NCBI RefSeq assembly: GCF_000384315.1
Contig: NZ_ARVW01000001.1
Span: 1,745,746-1,809,745 of the forward strand
Direction: 5' to 3'
DNA length: 64,000 bases
Source of the DNA: Amycolatopsis nigrescens CSC17Ta-90
Lineage (GTDB): Bacteria; Actinomycetota; Actinomycetes; Mycobacteriales; Pseudonocardiaceae
A model generated the notes under the pieces. That model was not told where the DNA came from. It did not search any database and saw only the letters and a program-made list of their open reading frames with translations. Position numbers and translations under genes: made by a program. This document shows, in pieces, positions 39,280 through 47,957 of this stretch (within the stretch, counting starts at the first letter, position 1; the number at the start of each line of letters is the position of its first letter).

Positions 39280-39770
39280 GCCAGATCGGCGGGCCGCACC
39301 CGCAGCTTGGCGGCGATGCGGGCCAGCGCCTGCTGGTCGGCGGCGGTGAGCGGGTCGAGCACGAACCGCCGCACCGCGCGCACATGCGTGGGCGCGGCGG
39401 CGACGACCACGCGATAGCCGGCGTCGGTGAGAGCGGCGATGGTGTACCGCCCGTCGTCGGGGTCGGGCGAACGCTCCACCCAGCCGCGCTGCTCGAACCG
39501 CTTGACCACGTTGGACAGCCGCGAGAGGGAGCCGTTGGCCAGGTAGGCCAGCTCGCTCATCCGCAGGCGGCGTTCCGGGGCCTCCGAGATGTGGCTGAGG
39601 GCCAGGTACTCGAACAGGGTCAGGCCGGCGCCGTGCTGCAGCGGCGTTTCCAGCCGTCCCGGCAGCAGCAGCACCAGTGAGACCAGCCCGGTCCATGCCT
39701 CTTTTTCGTCCGCGGTCAGCCACAGCGTCTCGTCCGGGACGTCCTCACCGGGGTTCGGGCTTGCGGCCAT
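39276..39770 (-). CDS. MarR-family transcriptional regulator
   Basis: A 164-residue winged-helix regulator: LTLFEYLALSHISEAPERRL, MSELAYLANGSLSRLSNVVK (recognition helix), and the wing ERSPDPDDGRYTIAALTDAG. It is divergent from a RidA-family gene, with two ATGAAG-containing palindromes between them. The ligand is unknown; control of the RidA-like gene is the simple reading. Confidence 0.94.
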   Translation of the reverse strand: MAASPNPGEDVPDETLWLTADEKEAWTGLVSLVLLLPGRLETPLQHGAGLTLFEYLALSHISEAPERRLRMSELAYLANGSLSRLSNVVKRFEQRGWVERSPDPDDGRYTIAALTDAGYRVVVAAAPTHVRAVRRFVLDPLTAADQQALARIAAKLRVRPADLA

Positions 39771-39794
39771 GGCGGCACCCTACCGAGCCGGGAT

Positions 39795-39847
39795 GACTTT
39801 ACGCATGAAGCGAAACGGTGCTAGGTTGACTTCACACATGAAGTCAA
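39795..39847. promoter_or_regulatory. Two MarR operator copies
   Basis: TTGACTTCA (39826-39834) / TGAAGTCAA (39839-39847) is a perfect 9-bp inverted repeat with a 4-nt centre. A degenerate copy (GACTTTACGCATGAAGCG, 39795-39812; 14 of 18 positions shared) lies 33 bp away, about three helical turns. They lie between the MarR and RidA starts. Confidence 0.7.
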
Positions 39848-39862
39848 TTCGAAGGGGTCTCC

Positions 39863-40282
39863 ATGACTGAGCCGGAGTTCTTCGCCACGCCCGGCTACGG
39901 CGAGACGCAGCTGGCCGAGATGCACTACAGCCAGGCGGTCCGAATCGGCGACCGGGTGGAGACCTCAGGCCAGGGAGGCTGGGACGACGACTGGAACTTT
40001 CCCGATTCCCTCGAAGCCGAAATCGTCCAGGCCTTCGAGAACGTCGAGCGGACCCTCGCCTCCGCCGGCGCCGGCTGGCGAGACGTCGTCGCGGTGAACT
40101 CCTACCACGTGCCCGGCTCCGCCGACTTCATCGGCGAGGTCCACAACCGCGTGATGGTGGAGCAGTTCCGCAAGCGCATGGGCGACCGCGCGCCCATCTG
40201 GACCGAGATCGGGGTGCCCGCCCTCGGTGCCCCGAAGATGCGCGTCGAGATCCGCGTGACCGCCATCGTCGGCCACGGCTGA
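39863..40282 (+). CDS. RidA/YjgF/YER057c family protein
   Basis: A 139-residue trimeric-fold protein: YSQAVRIGDRVETSGQGGWD, VEIVQAFENVERTLASAGAGW-like central helix (here EIVQAFENVERTLASAG) and APKMRVEIRVTAIV, where the Arg before the C-terminal strand is the ligand Arg of RidA. RidA hydrolyses reactive enamine/imine intermediates; this longer subgroup may act on other small molecules. Controlled by the divergent MarR gene through the palindromes upstream. Confidence 0.9.
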   Translation: MTEPEFFATPGYGETQLAEMHYSQAVRIGDRVETSGQGGWDDDWNFPDSLEAEIVQAFENVERTLASAGAGWRDVVAVNSYHVPGSADFIGEVHNRVMVEQFRKRMGDRAPIWTEIGVPALGAPKMRVEIRVTAIVGHG

Positions 40283-40467
40283 CCGCCGGCCGGCGCCTCA
40301 CCCGCCGCGGGGACCCCGGTGTTCCACGCACGCCGGCTGACCGGCCCTTTCTTCCCGCGGTCCGTTGCTGCCGCCCGGCTTCCCTCAAAGCCGTCACCGT
40401 TCCGGTCGATACAGGGGTGGGCGCCAAGAGGTTCCGCTTGCAGTGGAACCGCTTTCGAGGGAGGAAC

Positions 40468-40863
40468 GTGAGCAGCACCGAGTACCGGCCGGACAGTGTG
40501 TGGGTGGTCATCGCGCCGTCGGGGGAACTGACCTGGTACACCGCCGCCGAGGAACGCCTCGTCGACCGGCTCGTCGGCGGGTTCTACGGACCGGAGGTCA
40601 CCGCGACCAGCGTCGTGGACCCGCGGCATCGACCAGCGCTGCGGGTGATGGGCCCGGACCGCGGCCGGATCGCGCCGGAGCACTACCCGCTCAACCCGGC
40701 CGCGCGGCAGGTGATCACCCTGTTGTCCGGTGGGCGTTTCCGCCAGGACTGGCGAGGCCACATCGCGCTGGTCGAGCTCACCGCGGCGCTGGCGCCCGGC
40801 CCGATGCCGGCCGGGATCGCGAACGAAATCGCCACAGCGCTCGAATCCCCACCCGACTCCTAG
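40468..40863 (+). CDS. Hypothetical protein
   Basis: A 131-residue soluble protein beginning GTG at 40468 behind GAGGGAGG. It has a strand-rich first half (SVWVVIAPSGELTWYTAAEE) and a C-terminal helix with LVELTAALAPGPMPAGIAN. No family recognised; similar short proteins with a DUF-like alpha/beta layout occur in actinobacteria. The leader contains a hairpin GGTTCC (40430-40435) / GGAACC (40445-40450) just upstream of the ribosome-binding site. The stop overlaps the convergent MerR gene by 4 bp. Confidence 0.65.
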   Translation: MSSTEYRPDSVWVVIAPSGELTWYTAAEERLVDRLVGGFYGPEVTATSVVDPRHRPALRVMGPDRGRIAPEHYPLNPAARQVITLLSGGRFRQDWRGHIALVELTAALAPGPMPAGIANEIATALESPPDS

Positions 40864-41597
40864 TCACCCGCGATCCGAGGCGCGGCGGGGTCGAGCAGGC
40901 TCAGGTAGTGGCTGAGGTGCGTGGCCGCGTCGAGCATGGCGAGGCCGCGCGCGGTCAGCTTCCGCCGCCAGTCGTCCAGCGCACTGGCCAGGGTGCCGGT
41001 ACCGCCCGCCGTCCGGATCTGCCCGACCACGGTGGAGATGTGGGCCAGCGGGTATCCCCCGCGTCTGAGCAGGTGGGCGAGTTCGGCGTCGCGGATGTCG
41101 CTCGCCCGGTAGCCGCGGTACCCGGTGGCCGGGTCTCGTTCGGGGACGAGGATGCCGGCGCCTTCCCAGTTGCGCAGGGTGGCCGGGGTGACCCCGAGCC
41201 GATGCGCGAGTTCGCCGATGGTCCGGGTCTCGACGTCCACCTCGCGTTCCGGGGCGGCGTCGGACTCCGCCATCAGATGACCCACCGCTTTCCGGACCGA
41301 ATCGAGGGTTTCCCGGTCGCGGAGCAACTGGCTGTGGCCGCGGTCGAGGTGCGTCAGCGCGCGGTCGAGTTCACCGCCGGAGAGCGCGTGCATGATCCGA
41401 CCGCCCACCGCGTACCCGTAGCCCGGGATGAGCGCGAGGTAGGCGCGCAGCGCCGCCGCGTGCAGCTCGGTGTAGATCCGGTACCCGGCGGGGGTGCGCT
41501 CGGCGGGCGGGATGAACCCGTGCTGCTCGTAGTTGCGGACCGCCTGGGTGGAGAGGCCGTGCTCGCGCGCGAGGTCGGCTGGTCGCAAGGTGATCAC
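40860..41597 (-). CDS. TioE-type MerR-family regulator with two HTH domains
   Basis: A 245-residue protein with two MerR-like winged helices in tandem: LAREHGLSTQAVRNYEQHGF near residue 10 and IGELAHRLGVTPATLRNWE near residue 127, each followed by a wing (PAERTPAGYRIY; PERDPATGYRGY). Ordinary MerR proteins have one such domain and dimerise. GTG at 41597; TAAAGT about nine nt upstream suggests a leaderless mRNA. Divergent from an erythromycin-esterase-family gene, which it presumably activates or represses. Confidence 0.88.
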   Translation of the reverse strand: MITLRPADLAREHGLSTQAVRNYEQHGFIPPAERTPAGYRIYTELHAAALRAYLALIPGYGYAVGGRIMHALSGGELDRALTHLDRGHSQLLRDRETLDSVRKAVGHLMAESDAAPEREVDVETRTIGELAHRLGVTPATLRNWEGAGILVPERDPATGYRGYRASDIRDAELAHLLRRGGYPLAHISTVVGQIRTAGGTGTLASALDDWRRKLTARGLAMLDAATHLSHYLSLLDPAAPRIAGD

Positions 41598-41643
41598 CGG
41601 TTTGAGACTTTACCGCACGTTCCCAAGGCCAACGCTGCGAAAG

Positions 41644-41670
41644 TTTCAACCGACCTTTCAACGATACGAT
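41644..41670 (+). promoter_or_regulatory. Leaderless promoter and repeats before the second Ere-family gene
   Basis: TACGAT (41665-41670) is 8 nt before the ATG, fitting a leaderless start. Upstream, TTTCAAC occurs at 41644 and again about 13 nt later, while GGTTTGAGACTT at 41598-41610 is its approximate mirror near the MerR start. These are candidate TioE-type binding sites. Confidence 0.4.
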
Positions 41671-41678
41671 TGAGACCC

Positions 41679-42854
41679 ATGAGTCAGGACATTCGAGACT
41701 TCGCAACCACCTCAGTCGAGCTGCTGGCCTTCGGTGAGCCGACGCACCGGGAACCGGCCTTCGCCTGGATCCGCAACGAGCTGTTCGTCCAGTTGGCCGA
41801 CCGCGGCTACCGGTCGATCGCGCTGGAGACCGATCACGTGGCCGCACTCATCGTGAACGACTTCGTCCAGGAGGGCGTCGGCACCCTCGACACCGCGATG
41901 AGCGAAGGCTTCTCGCACAACTTCGGCGACTTCGACGCCAACCGGGAGCTGGTCTCCTGGATGCGCGACTACAACGATGCCCGGCCGCCGGAAGAACGAC
42001 TGGCCTTCTACGGCTTCGACGCGCCCACGGAGATGATGAACGCGCCAAGCCCGCGGAGCTACCTCGAACACGCCCGCGACTACCTGCGACTCGACCGACT
42101 CGACGCCGACCTCGCGGGCCTCGCCGGGGATGACGAGCGGTGGAGCCGCACGGAGGCGGTGCTGGACGCGGCCGAGTCGGTCGGCGCCACGGCCGAAGCC
42201 GAAAGCCTGCGCGTGATCGCCGACGACCTGCTCACCTCGCTCTACGCGCGCGCACCCGAGCTGATCGCGGCGACCTCGCGCGCCGAATGGTTCCGGGCCA
42301 GGACGCACCTCATCGGCGGCCTCAGCCTGCTGCGCTACCACAAGCAGGCGGCGCAGCCGATGGCGGACAGTGCCCGGTGGACCCGGATGTCCGCCACCAG
42401 GGACTCGCTGATGGCACAGAACCTCCTCGACCTCCGCGAAGCCGAGGGAGGGCGGGGAGCGACGCTGGTCTTCGCGCACAACCTCCACCTGCAGCGGAAC
42501 CCGAGCCACATGCGGCTTGGCGAGATGGAGCTCGACTGGTTCTCCGCCGGCGCCATCGTGGGGTCGCTGCTTGGCGAGCGGTACACCTTCGTCGCCGGCA
42601 GCCTTGGCCGCAGCGAAGGCATCGGCCTCGGCGAGCCCGAACCGGAAACCCATGAGGGCTTCCTGCAGCGCGGTACCACCACCTGGGGCCTGACCCCGGC
42701 CGGCACGGTCGCTTCCGCCCGCACGCGCACCGACATCACCAAGTGGATGGGCTACTTCCCGCTCGACCACGCGATCGTCGACACCGCCGACGCGATCCTG
42801 CACGTCAGCGAAGGGCTGGCCGCCCGCTCCGAGCAGGACGCACTGCGCGGTTAG
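41679..42854 (+). CDS. Erythromycin esterase family protein (copy 2)
   Basis: A 391-residue Ere-superfamily protein. LLAFGEPTHREPAF gives the conserved Glu (E20) and His (H23); ALETDHVA and LVFAHNLHLQRNPS hold the other conserved acid and His. It is shorter and clearly diverged from the copy at 29165. Divergent from the TioE-type regulator, an arrangement seen with drug-response genes. Macrolide cleavage cannot be assumed; most relatives have no known substrate. Its stop overlaps the convergent REC-SARP gene by 4 bp. Confidence 0.88.
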   Translation: MSQDIRDFATTSVELLAFGEPTHREPAFAWIRNELFVQLADRGYRSIALETDHVAALIVNDFVQEGVGTLDTAMSEGFSHNFGDFDANRELVSWMRDYNDARPPEERLAFYGFDAPTEMMNAPSPRSYLEHARDYLRLDRLDADLAGLAGDDERWSRTEAVLDAAESVGATAEAESLRVIADDLLTSLYARAPELIAATSRAEWFRARTHLIGGLSLLRYHKQAAQPMADSARWTRMSATRDSLMAQNLLDLREAEGGRGATLVFAHNLHLQRNPSHMRLGEMELDWFSAGAIVGSLLGERYTFVAGSLGRSEGIGLGEPEPETHEGFLQRGTTTWGLTPAGTVASARTRTDITKWMGYFPLDHAIVDTADAILHVSEGLAARSEQDALRG

Positions 42855-44410
42855 TCCGGACGCGGGTATCCCGGTCGCGCAGCCAGCCCACCGGGATACC
42901 CGCCAAGGCTTTCGCCGTCCTCGCACAGCACCGCGTTGTGCGTTCGCCGCAGCTCCTCGCCCGGCTCCACGCCGAGGTCGTCGACCAGCCGGGCGCGCGT
43001 GCCGCTGTACACCGCAAGCGCTTCCGTCCGACGGCCGGCGCCGTAGAGCGCGCGCATCAGCAACGCGGCCAGCGGTTCGCTGTGCGGATGCGCCGCGGTC
43101 AGCGCGGCCAGCTCGCCGACCGTCTCCGCGTGCCGTCCCAGCCGCAGCTGAAGCTCCGCCTTCTTCTGCGACAACGCGATCCGGCGTTCCGTCAACCGCA
43201 GCCGCTCCCCCGCCACGAAGGGCCCGGGCAGCCCGGCCAAGGGTTCCCCCTGGAACAGGTCGAGCGCGTCCGCGCAGGCGCCCACCGCGGCGGTCAGCTC
43301 ACCCGCCTGCTCGGCCGCGCCCGCCTGGGTGACGAGCTCCTCCAGCCACACCACGTCCATCCAGACCCCGTCGCCGGCGAAGCGGTAACCGCCGCGGCCG
43401 CGGACGATCACCGAGTCCGAGGTGCTCTCCTCGGCCGACCGGAGGCACCTGCGCAGCCGGAACACGTACACCGGCACCACCTTGCCGCCGGTGCCCGGCG
43501 GCTCCAGGCCCCACACGTCGTCGAGCAGCTCCTGCTGGCTGACCGTCACATCCGGGCGCAGCACCAGCGCGGCCAGCAGGGCCTGCTGGCGGACCGGCCC
43601 CAGATCCAGCTGCTCCGCGCCGCGCCACGCCCGCAGCGGCCCGAGCACGGCGAACCGGAGCGTCGAGACCGGGCCCGGCGGCGGCTCCCGGACGACCGGC
43701 CGCGGCGCGGGATCGGTTTCCTCGTCAGCAGCGTCGGTGGCGCTCCGGCCGGGGGTGACGATGCCGTGGTCGAAGGCGTAGACGATGGCGGCGGCCCGGT
43801 CGCGCAGCCCGAGTTCGGCGAGGATCCGCTCGAGCCTGCCTCGCACGGTGCACTCGGAAATGTCCAGCGCGTCGGCGATCTCGGCGTCGGACAGGCCACG
43901 GCCGATGGCGCGCAGGACGTCCTGTTCGCCGGGGGCGAGCAGCTCGGCACGTGAGCCGGGGTGCCGGTCGGCGGCCTGCCGGTAGGTGCTGAGCACGCGC
44001 GCGGTGACCGCGACGTCGAGCCAGGCGTCGCCCGCGGCGACCGCGTGCACGGCGCGGATCAGGTCCTCGGCCGTGGAGTCCTTGAGCAGGTAGCCGGCGG
44101 CCCCGGCACGCAACGCGCCGGCCAGCAGCTCGTCGTCGTCGAAGGTGGTCAGCACCAGCACCGGCGGGTGGTCGCCGGACCGCCGCAGGCGCCGGGTCGC
44201 CTCGATCCCGTCGACCTCCTTCATCCGCAGGTCCATCACGACCACATCGACGTCGCAGGCGGCCAGCGCGCCGGGCACTTCGGCCCCGTCCGCGCACTCG
44301 CCGGCGATCACGAACCCGTCGCGCGGGCGCAGGATGCGGCGCAGCCCGGAGCGGACCAGTTCCTGGTCGTCCACGAGCAGCACGCGCACGCCCGGGTGGC
44401 CTGCGGTCAC
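42851..44410 (-). CDS. Response regulator-SARP fusion (REC, LuxR HTH, OmpR-type HTH, BTAD)
   Basis: A 519-residue regulator with four domains in one frame. REC (1-~125): LLVDDQELVRSG, phospho-Asp in VVVMDLRMKE (D60), YLLKDST. LuxR HTH (~150-212): LAPGEQDVLRAIGRGLSDAE, CTVRGRLERILAELGLRDR. After a Pro-rich linker, a SARP winged helix (~238-335): FAVLGPLRAWRGAEQL, QQELLDDVWG, GGYRFAG. BTAD (~342-495): AGELTAAVGACADALDLF and ALAVYSGTRARLVDDLG. It thus joins a NarL-type regulator to an AfsR/DnrI-like pathway activator. GTG at 44410 overlaps the kinase stop by 4 bp. It may switch on a secondary-metabolism or resistance set. Confidence 0.92.
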   Translation of the reverse strand: MTAGHPGVRVLLVDDQELVRSGLRRILRPRDGFVIAGECADGAEVPGALAACDVDVVVMDLRMKEVDGIEATRRLRRSGDHPPVLVLTTFDDDELLAGALRAGAAGYLLKDSTAEDLIRAVHAVAAGDAWLDVAVTARVLSTYRQAADRHPGSRAELLAPGEQDVLRAIGRGLSDAEIADALDISECTVRGRLERILAELGLRDRAAAIVYAFDHGIVTPGRSATDAADEETDPAPRPVVREPPPGPVSTLRFAVLGPLRAWRGAEQLDLGPVRQQALLAALVLRPDVTVSQQELLDDVWGLEPPGTGGKVVPVYVFRLRRCLRSAEESTSDSVIVRGRGGYRFAGDGVWMDVVWLEELVTQAGAAEQAGELTAAVGACADALDLFQGEPLAGLPGPFVAGERLRLTERRIALSQKKAELQLRLGRHAETVGELAALTAAHPHSEPLAALLMRALYGAGRRTEALAVYSGTRARLVDDLGVEPGEELRRTHNAVLCEDGESLGGYPGGLAARPGYPRPD

Positions 44411-45627
44411 GACTTGACCGGCTCTGCGCGCGCCTGCGGACCAGGCACCATGATGTCCACGACCCAATGCTCCCCGCTGGGCCCGGCGTGCAGCGCACCG
44501 CCCAACTGCTCGGCACGGGCGGACATGCCCGGCAGCCCGGACCCGCTGCCCACCGGGCTCGGCACCGCGGCGGGCAGGCCGTTGCGGACGGTGAGCCTGG
44601 TGCTCGCCGCGTCCGCCCACAGCAGCACCTCGGCGCTGGCGTCGGGGGCGTGTTTGGCGATGTTGGTCAGCGACTCCTGCGCGATCCGGTACAGGCCGAG
44701 CCCGTCCGACGCGCCCACCGCCGTCAGGTCCCCCTCCTGCTCGTAACGCACGTCCAGCCCGGCCGCGCGGGTGCGCTCGACCAGGACGGCGATGTCGTCC
44801 ACGCCGGGCAGCGGGCGGGTGCCCGAAGACGAACCGGCGAGCAGCGCGACCGTCCGGCGGATGTCGGCCATCGCCGCCCGCCCCGCCCGTTCCGCGTCGG
44901 TGAGCCCGTCGATCGCCTCGTCGACGTCCCCGTCCTCTTCCAGCGCGCGCCGGGCCCCGGTCAGGTGCAGCAGCGTGATGCTGAGCGAATGCGCGACCAC
45001 GTCGTGCACGTCGCGGGCGATGCGCTGCCGCTCGGCCAGGATCGCCTGCTCCTGCGCGGCTTCCCGCGCGCCGCGCTCGGCGTCCAGCGCGCGGACGTAC
45101 CAGCTGAGCATGAACCCGCCGATCAGCCCGACCAGGACGGCGACCGTGTACACCTGGAAGCCGACCAGTCCGGCCCACACCGTGGCCGCGCCCAGCACCA
45201 CGATGCTCGTCCCGGTCACGGTGAAGGCCAGCACCGGACGCGCGGTCACCGCCACCTCGGCGGTCAGGATCACCAGCGACATGGGCGCGAAGTCCGGCAC
45301 GACCGGTGCGGTGAGCAGGATCGCCACCGCGGCCAGCACGGTGCCCGCCTTCAGCCACGGTGGCGCGATCTCCCCCGTGATGGCGTAGCCCAGCAGCGAC
45401 ACGATGGTGAGCACCCCGGCCAGCACCAGTGCCGGCGCCGGCATCAACGCGGCCCGTTGCGCGATCGCGACCAGACCGAAGAGCACGCCCATCCCCGTCG
45501 CGCAAACCGCGCCCCACCAGGGCAGTCCTATCCCGGCACTGGCGAGGGCAGCCTCCAGTCTCGCCTTGGCCCCGTTCAGCACCGTCGCCCGCACGGCCTT
45601 CAGCCTAGTGCCAGCGCGAGATCCCAT
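44407..45627 (-). CDS. Sensor histidine kinase (HisKA_3 type)
   Basis: A 406-residue membrane kinase, partner of the REC-SARP fusion. About five to six hydrophobic segments in the first ~170 residues, then IARDVHDVVAHSLSITLLHL with the phospho-His and an HATPase (SLTNIAKHAPDASAEVLLWA; GSGLPGMSARAEQLGG). No large extracytoplasmic domain. ATG at 45627 is preferred; a TTG ten codons upstream is possible. Stop and response-regulator start overlap (GTGA). Confidence 0.93.
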   Translation of the reverse strand: MGSRAGTRLKAVRATVLNGAKARLEAALASAGIGLPWWGAVCATGMGVLFGLVAIAQRAALMPAPALVLAGVLTIVSLLGYAITGEIAPPWLKAGTVLAAVAILLTAPVVPDFAPMSLVILTAEVAVTARPVLAFTVTGTSIVVLGAATVWAGLVGFQVYTVAVLVGLIGGFMLSWYVRALDAERGAREAAQEQAILAERQRIARDVHDVVAHSLSITLLHLTGARRALEEDGDVDEAIDGLTDAERAGRAAMADIRRTVALLAGSSSGTRPLPGVDDIAVLVERTRAAGLDVRYEQEGDLTAVGASDGLGLYRIAQESLTNIAKHAPDASAEVLLWADAASTRLTVRNGLPAAVPSPVGSGSGLPGMSARAEQLGGALHAGPSGEHWVVDIMVPGPQARAEPVKS

Positions 45628-45686
45628 TCTTCGTGTTCCGCGAAGGGGACTTGACAAGTAGCGGACAATAAAAAATCGGCGTGTCT

Positions 45687-45702
45687 TCCATTAACCAATG
45701 GA
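45687..45702. promoter_or_regulatory. Inverted repeat in the AT-rich gap before the HelD-like gene
   Basis: TCCATT (45687-45692) and AATGGA (45697-45702) with a 4-nt centre, in an AT-rich 119-nt divergent gap that also contains the palindrome GTTTAAAC (45725-45732). Candidate control site for the kinase operon, the helicase gene or both. No rifamycin-associated element was recognised. Confidence 0.45.
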
Positions 45703-45746
45703 GAACCCGCCGAACGTAACTTCAGTTTAAACGCTGCGAGGGGCAT

Positions 45747-47957
45747 GTGTCAACTCAGGGGTACGAAGAAGAATTGCGGTCCGAGCGGAGCTACGTGGCG
45801 GGGCTCTACAAGCGACTCGACGCCGAGCGCGCGCGGGTGAAGGGTGCGTACAACGCGTCACTGCGGGGAAACGGTGAGACGCCGATGGAACGAGATGTCG
45901 AGGTGCGCGCGCTGGCGAAAGAAGCGAAACGGCTGGACGTGGCGGACGACGGGCTGTGTTTCGGCCGGTTGGACAGCGTTTCGGGCGACCATTCGTACAT
46001 CGGCCGGATCGGCCTTTTCGACGAGCGGAACGAGTACGAACCGGTGTTGCTCGACTGGCGGGCGCCGGCGTCGCGCGCGTTCTACGTGGCCACCGCCGCG
46101 AGCCCGGAGAACATGCGCCGGCGCCGTCAGTTCCACACCCGCGGGCGCCGGCTGACCGATTTCACCGACGAACTGTTCGGCCGCCCCGACGACGCGGAGC
46201 GGGGCGGCCGGGGAGACGCCGCCCTGCTCGCGGCGGTCAACGCGCCGCGCGGCGAGGGAATGCGCGACATCGTGGCCACGATCCAGGCCGAGCAGGACGA
46301 GATCATCCGGCTCGACCACCAGGGGGTGCTGGTGATCGAGGGTGGCCCTGGCACCGGGAAGACGGTGGTGGCGCTGCACCGCGTCGCGTACCTGCTCTAC
46401 ACCCAGCGGGAGCGGATGGAACGCCACGGGGTGCTGGTGGTCGGGCCGAATCCGGCGTTCCTGAACCACATCGGCCGCGTGCTGCCGTCGCTGGGCGAGT
46501 CCGACGTGGTGTTCATGACCCCCGGCGACCTCGTGCCATGGCTGCGGGTCACCGCCGAGGACGCCCCGGAGGTCGCGCGGTTCAAGGGCTCGTTGCAGGC
46601 ACTGGACATGCTCGCGGCGGCGATCGCCGATCGGCAGCGGCTGCCGGAGCACCCGCTGCCGATCGAACTGTCGGACGCAGCGGTGCGGATCGACGCCGAG
46701 ACCGCGGAGTGGGCCGTCCAGGAGGCGCGGGCGAGCGGGCTGCCGCACAACGAGGCCCGCTCGGTGTTCACCGAGATCGTCACCTATGTGCTCACCGAAC
46801 GGGCGATCGCCCGGATCGGCCGGGGTTGGCTGACCAGGGCGGACCGCGAAGCATGGGAGGACCTGCGGAAAGATCTGCTCGCCGAGCTCGCGGAAAACGA
46901 CCAGTTCGCCGCCGCGCTCGACGAGCTCTGGCCGATCCTGACGCCGGAAACCCTGCTGGCATCGCTGTACAGCTCCCCCGAACGGCTGCGCGCGGCGGGC
47001 GCCGACCAGGCGCTGCTGCGCGCCGATGGCGACGCCTGGACGGTGTCGGACGTGCCGCTGCTCGACGAGCTGGTCGACCTGCTGGGCAGTAACAAGACGG
47101 CCGGCAAGTCCACCGAGCAGGCCGCCGAACGGGAACGCAAGGCGGAGGCCGAGTACGCCGCCGGCGTCATGGACATCATGAAGCTGGACCGCGAGGAAAT
47201 GGACGAGGACATCATGCTCTCCGCCGAGAACCTGCTCTACGACGAGGACCTGGCGGACCGCTTCGTCGAGCAGGACACCAGGGAACTCGCCGAACGAGCC
47301 GCCGCGGACCGGGACTGGACCTACCGGCACATCGTGGTGGACGAGGCCCAGGAACTGTCCGAAATGGACTGGCGGGTGCTGATGCGGCGCTGCCCCGGCC
47401 GGTCCTTCACGGTGGTCGGCGATCTCGCCCAGCGCCGGTCGGCGGCCGGGGCGAGGGCGTGGGACACCATGCTCGAGCCGTACGTGCCGGGTCGGTGGCT
47501 CTACCGGTCGCTGTCGGTGAACTACCGCACCCCGGCGGAGATCATGACCGTCGCGGCCGCGCTGCTCGCCGAGTTCGCACCAGGGGTCCGGCCACCGGAG
47601 TCGGTCCGCGCGTGCGGTGTGCGGCCGTGGTCGAGGCGGGTCACCGAGGACGAACTGCCCGCCGCGATCGAGGAGTTCGTGCGGGACGAAGCCGGTCGCG
47701 AAGGCACCAGCGTCGTGATCGGGCCACCGGGTGTGCCGGGCACGGTGCCTCCGTCGGAGACGAAGGGCCTGGAGTTCGACGCCGTCCTGGTCGTGGCCCC
47801 GGAACGGATCCTCGCCGAGGGTCCACGCGGCGCGGCCGAACTCTACGTCGCGCTCACCCGCGCCACCCAGCGCCTCGGCGTGCTGCACCACGGTTCTCTG
47901 CCGCAGGCCTTGACCGGACTGGCCGAAACCCCGGCCCCCGCCGAGGCCAGCCGGTGA
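45747..47957 (+). CDS. HelD-like RNA polymerase-associated SF1 helicase
   Basis: A 736-residue UvrD-family ATPase of the HelD/HelR type. The first ~190 residues include an N-terminal antiparallel coiled coil (SERSYVAGLYKRLDAERARV) and GRLDSVSGDHSYIGRIGLFD, which inserts into RNA polymerase. Walker A is GGPGTGKT, the DEAQ-box VVDEAQELSEMDW, and later helicase motifs include SVNYRTPAEI and YVALTRATQ. HelD removes RNA polymerase from stalled complexes; Streptomyces HelR also protects it from rifampicin. Start 45747 with GCGAGGGG upstream. It overlaps the next gene by 4 bp (GTGA). Confidence 0.92.
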   Translation: MSTQGYEEELRSERSYVAGLYKRLDAERARVKGAYNASLRGNGETPMERDVEVRALAKEAKRLDVADDGLCFGRLDSVSGDHSYIGRIGLFDERNEYEPVLLDWRAPASRAFYVATAASPENMRRRRQFHTRGRRLTDFTDELFGRPDDAERGGRGDAALLAAVNAPRGEGMRDIVATIQAEQDEIIRLDHQGVLVIEGGPGTGKTVVALHRVAYLLYTQRERMERHGVLVVGPNPAFLNHIGRVLPSLGESDVVFMTPGDLVPWLRVTAEDAPEVARFKGSLQALDMLAAAIADRQRLPEHPLPIELSDAAVRIDAETAEWAVQEARASGLPHNEARSVFTEIVTYVLTERAIARIGRGWLTRADREAWEDLRKDLLAELAENDQFAAALDELWPILTPETLLASLYSSPERLRAAGADQALLRADGDAWTVSDVPLLDELVDLLGSNKTAGKSTEQAAERERKAEAEYAAGVMDIMKLDREEMDEDIMLSAENLLYDEDLADRFVEQDTRELAERAAADRDWTYRHIVVDEAQELSEMDWRVLMRRCPGRSFTVVGDLAQRRSAAGARAWDTMLEPYVPGRWLYRSLSVNYRTPAEIMTVAAALLAEFAPGVRPPESVRACGVRPWSRRVTEDELPAAIEEFVRDEAGREGTSVVIGPPGVPGTVPPSETKGLEFDAVLVVAPERILAEGPRGAAELYVALTRATQRLGVLHHGSLPQALTGLAETPAPAEASR

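Noticed and set aside
42851..45517. Single 888-codon frame covering kinase and regulator regions
   Set aside because: The 5' third is a shadow of the kinase gene; the REC domain begins at the GTG at 44410, overlapping the kinase stop.
45628..45746. Rifamycin-associated element upstream of the HelD-like gene
   Set aside because: The gap is AT-rich and its inverted repeat does not resemble the GC-rich RAE as I remember it.
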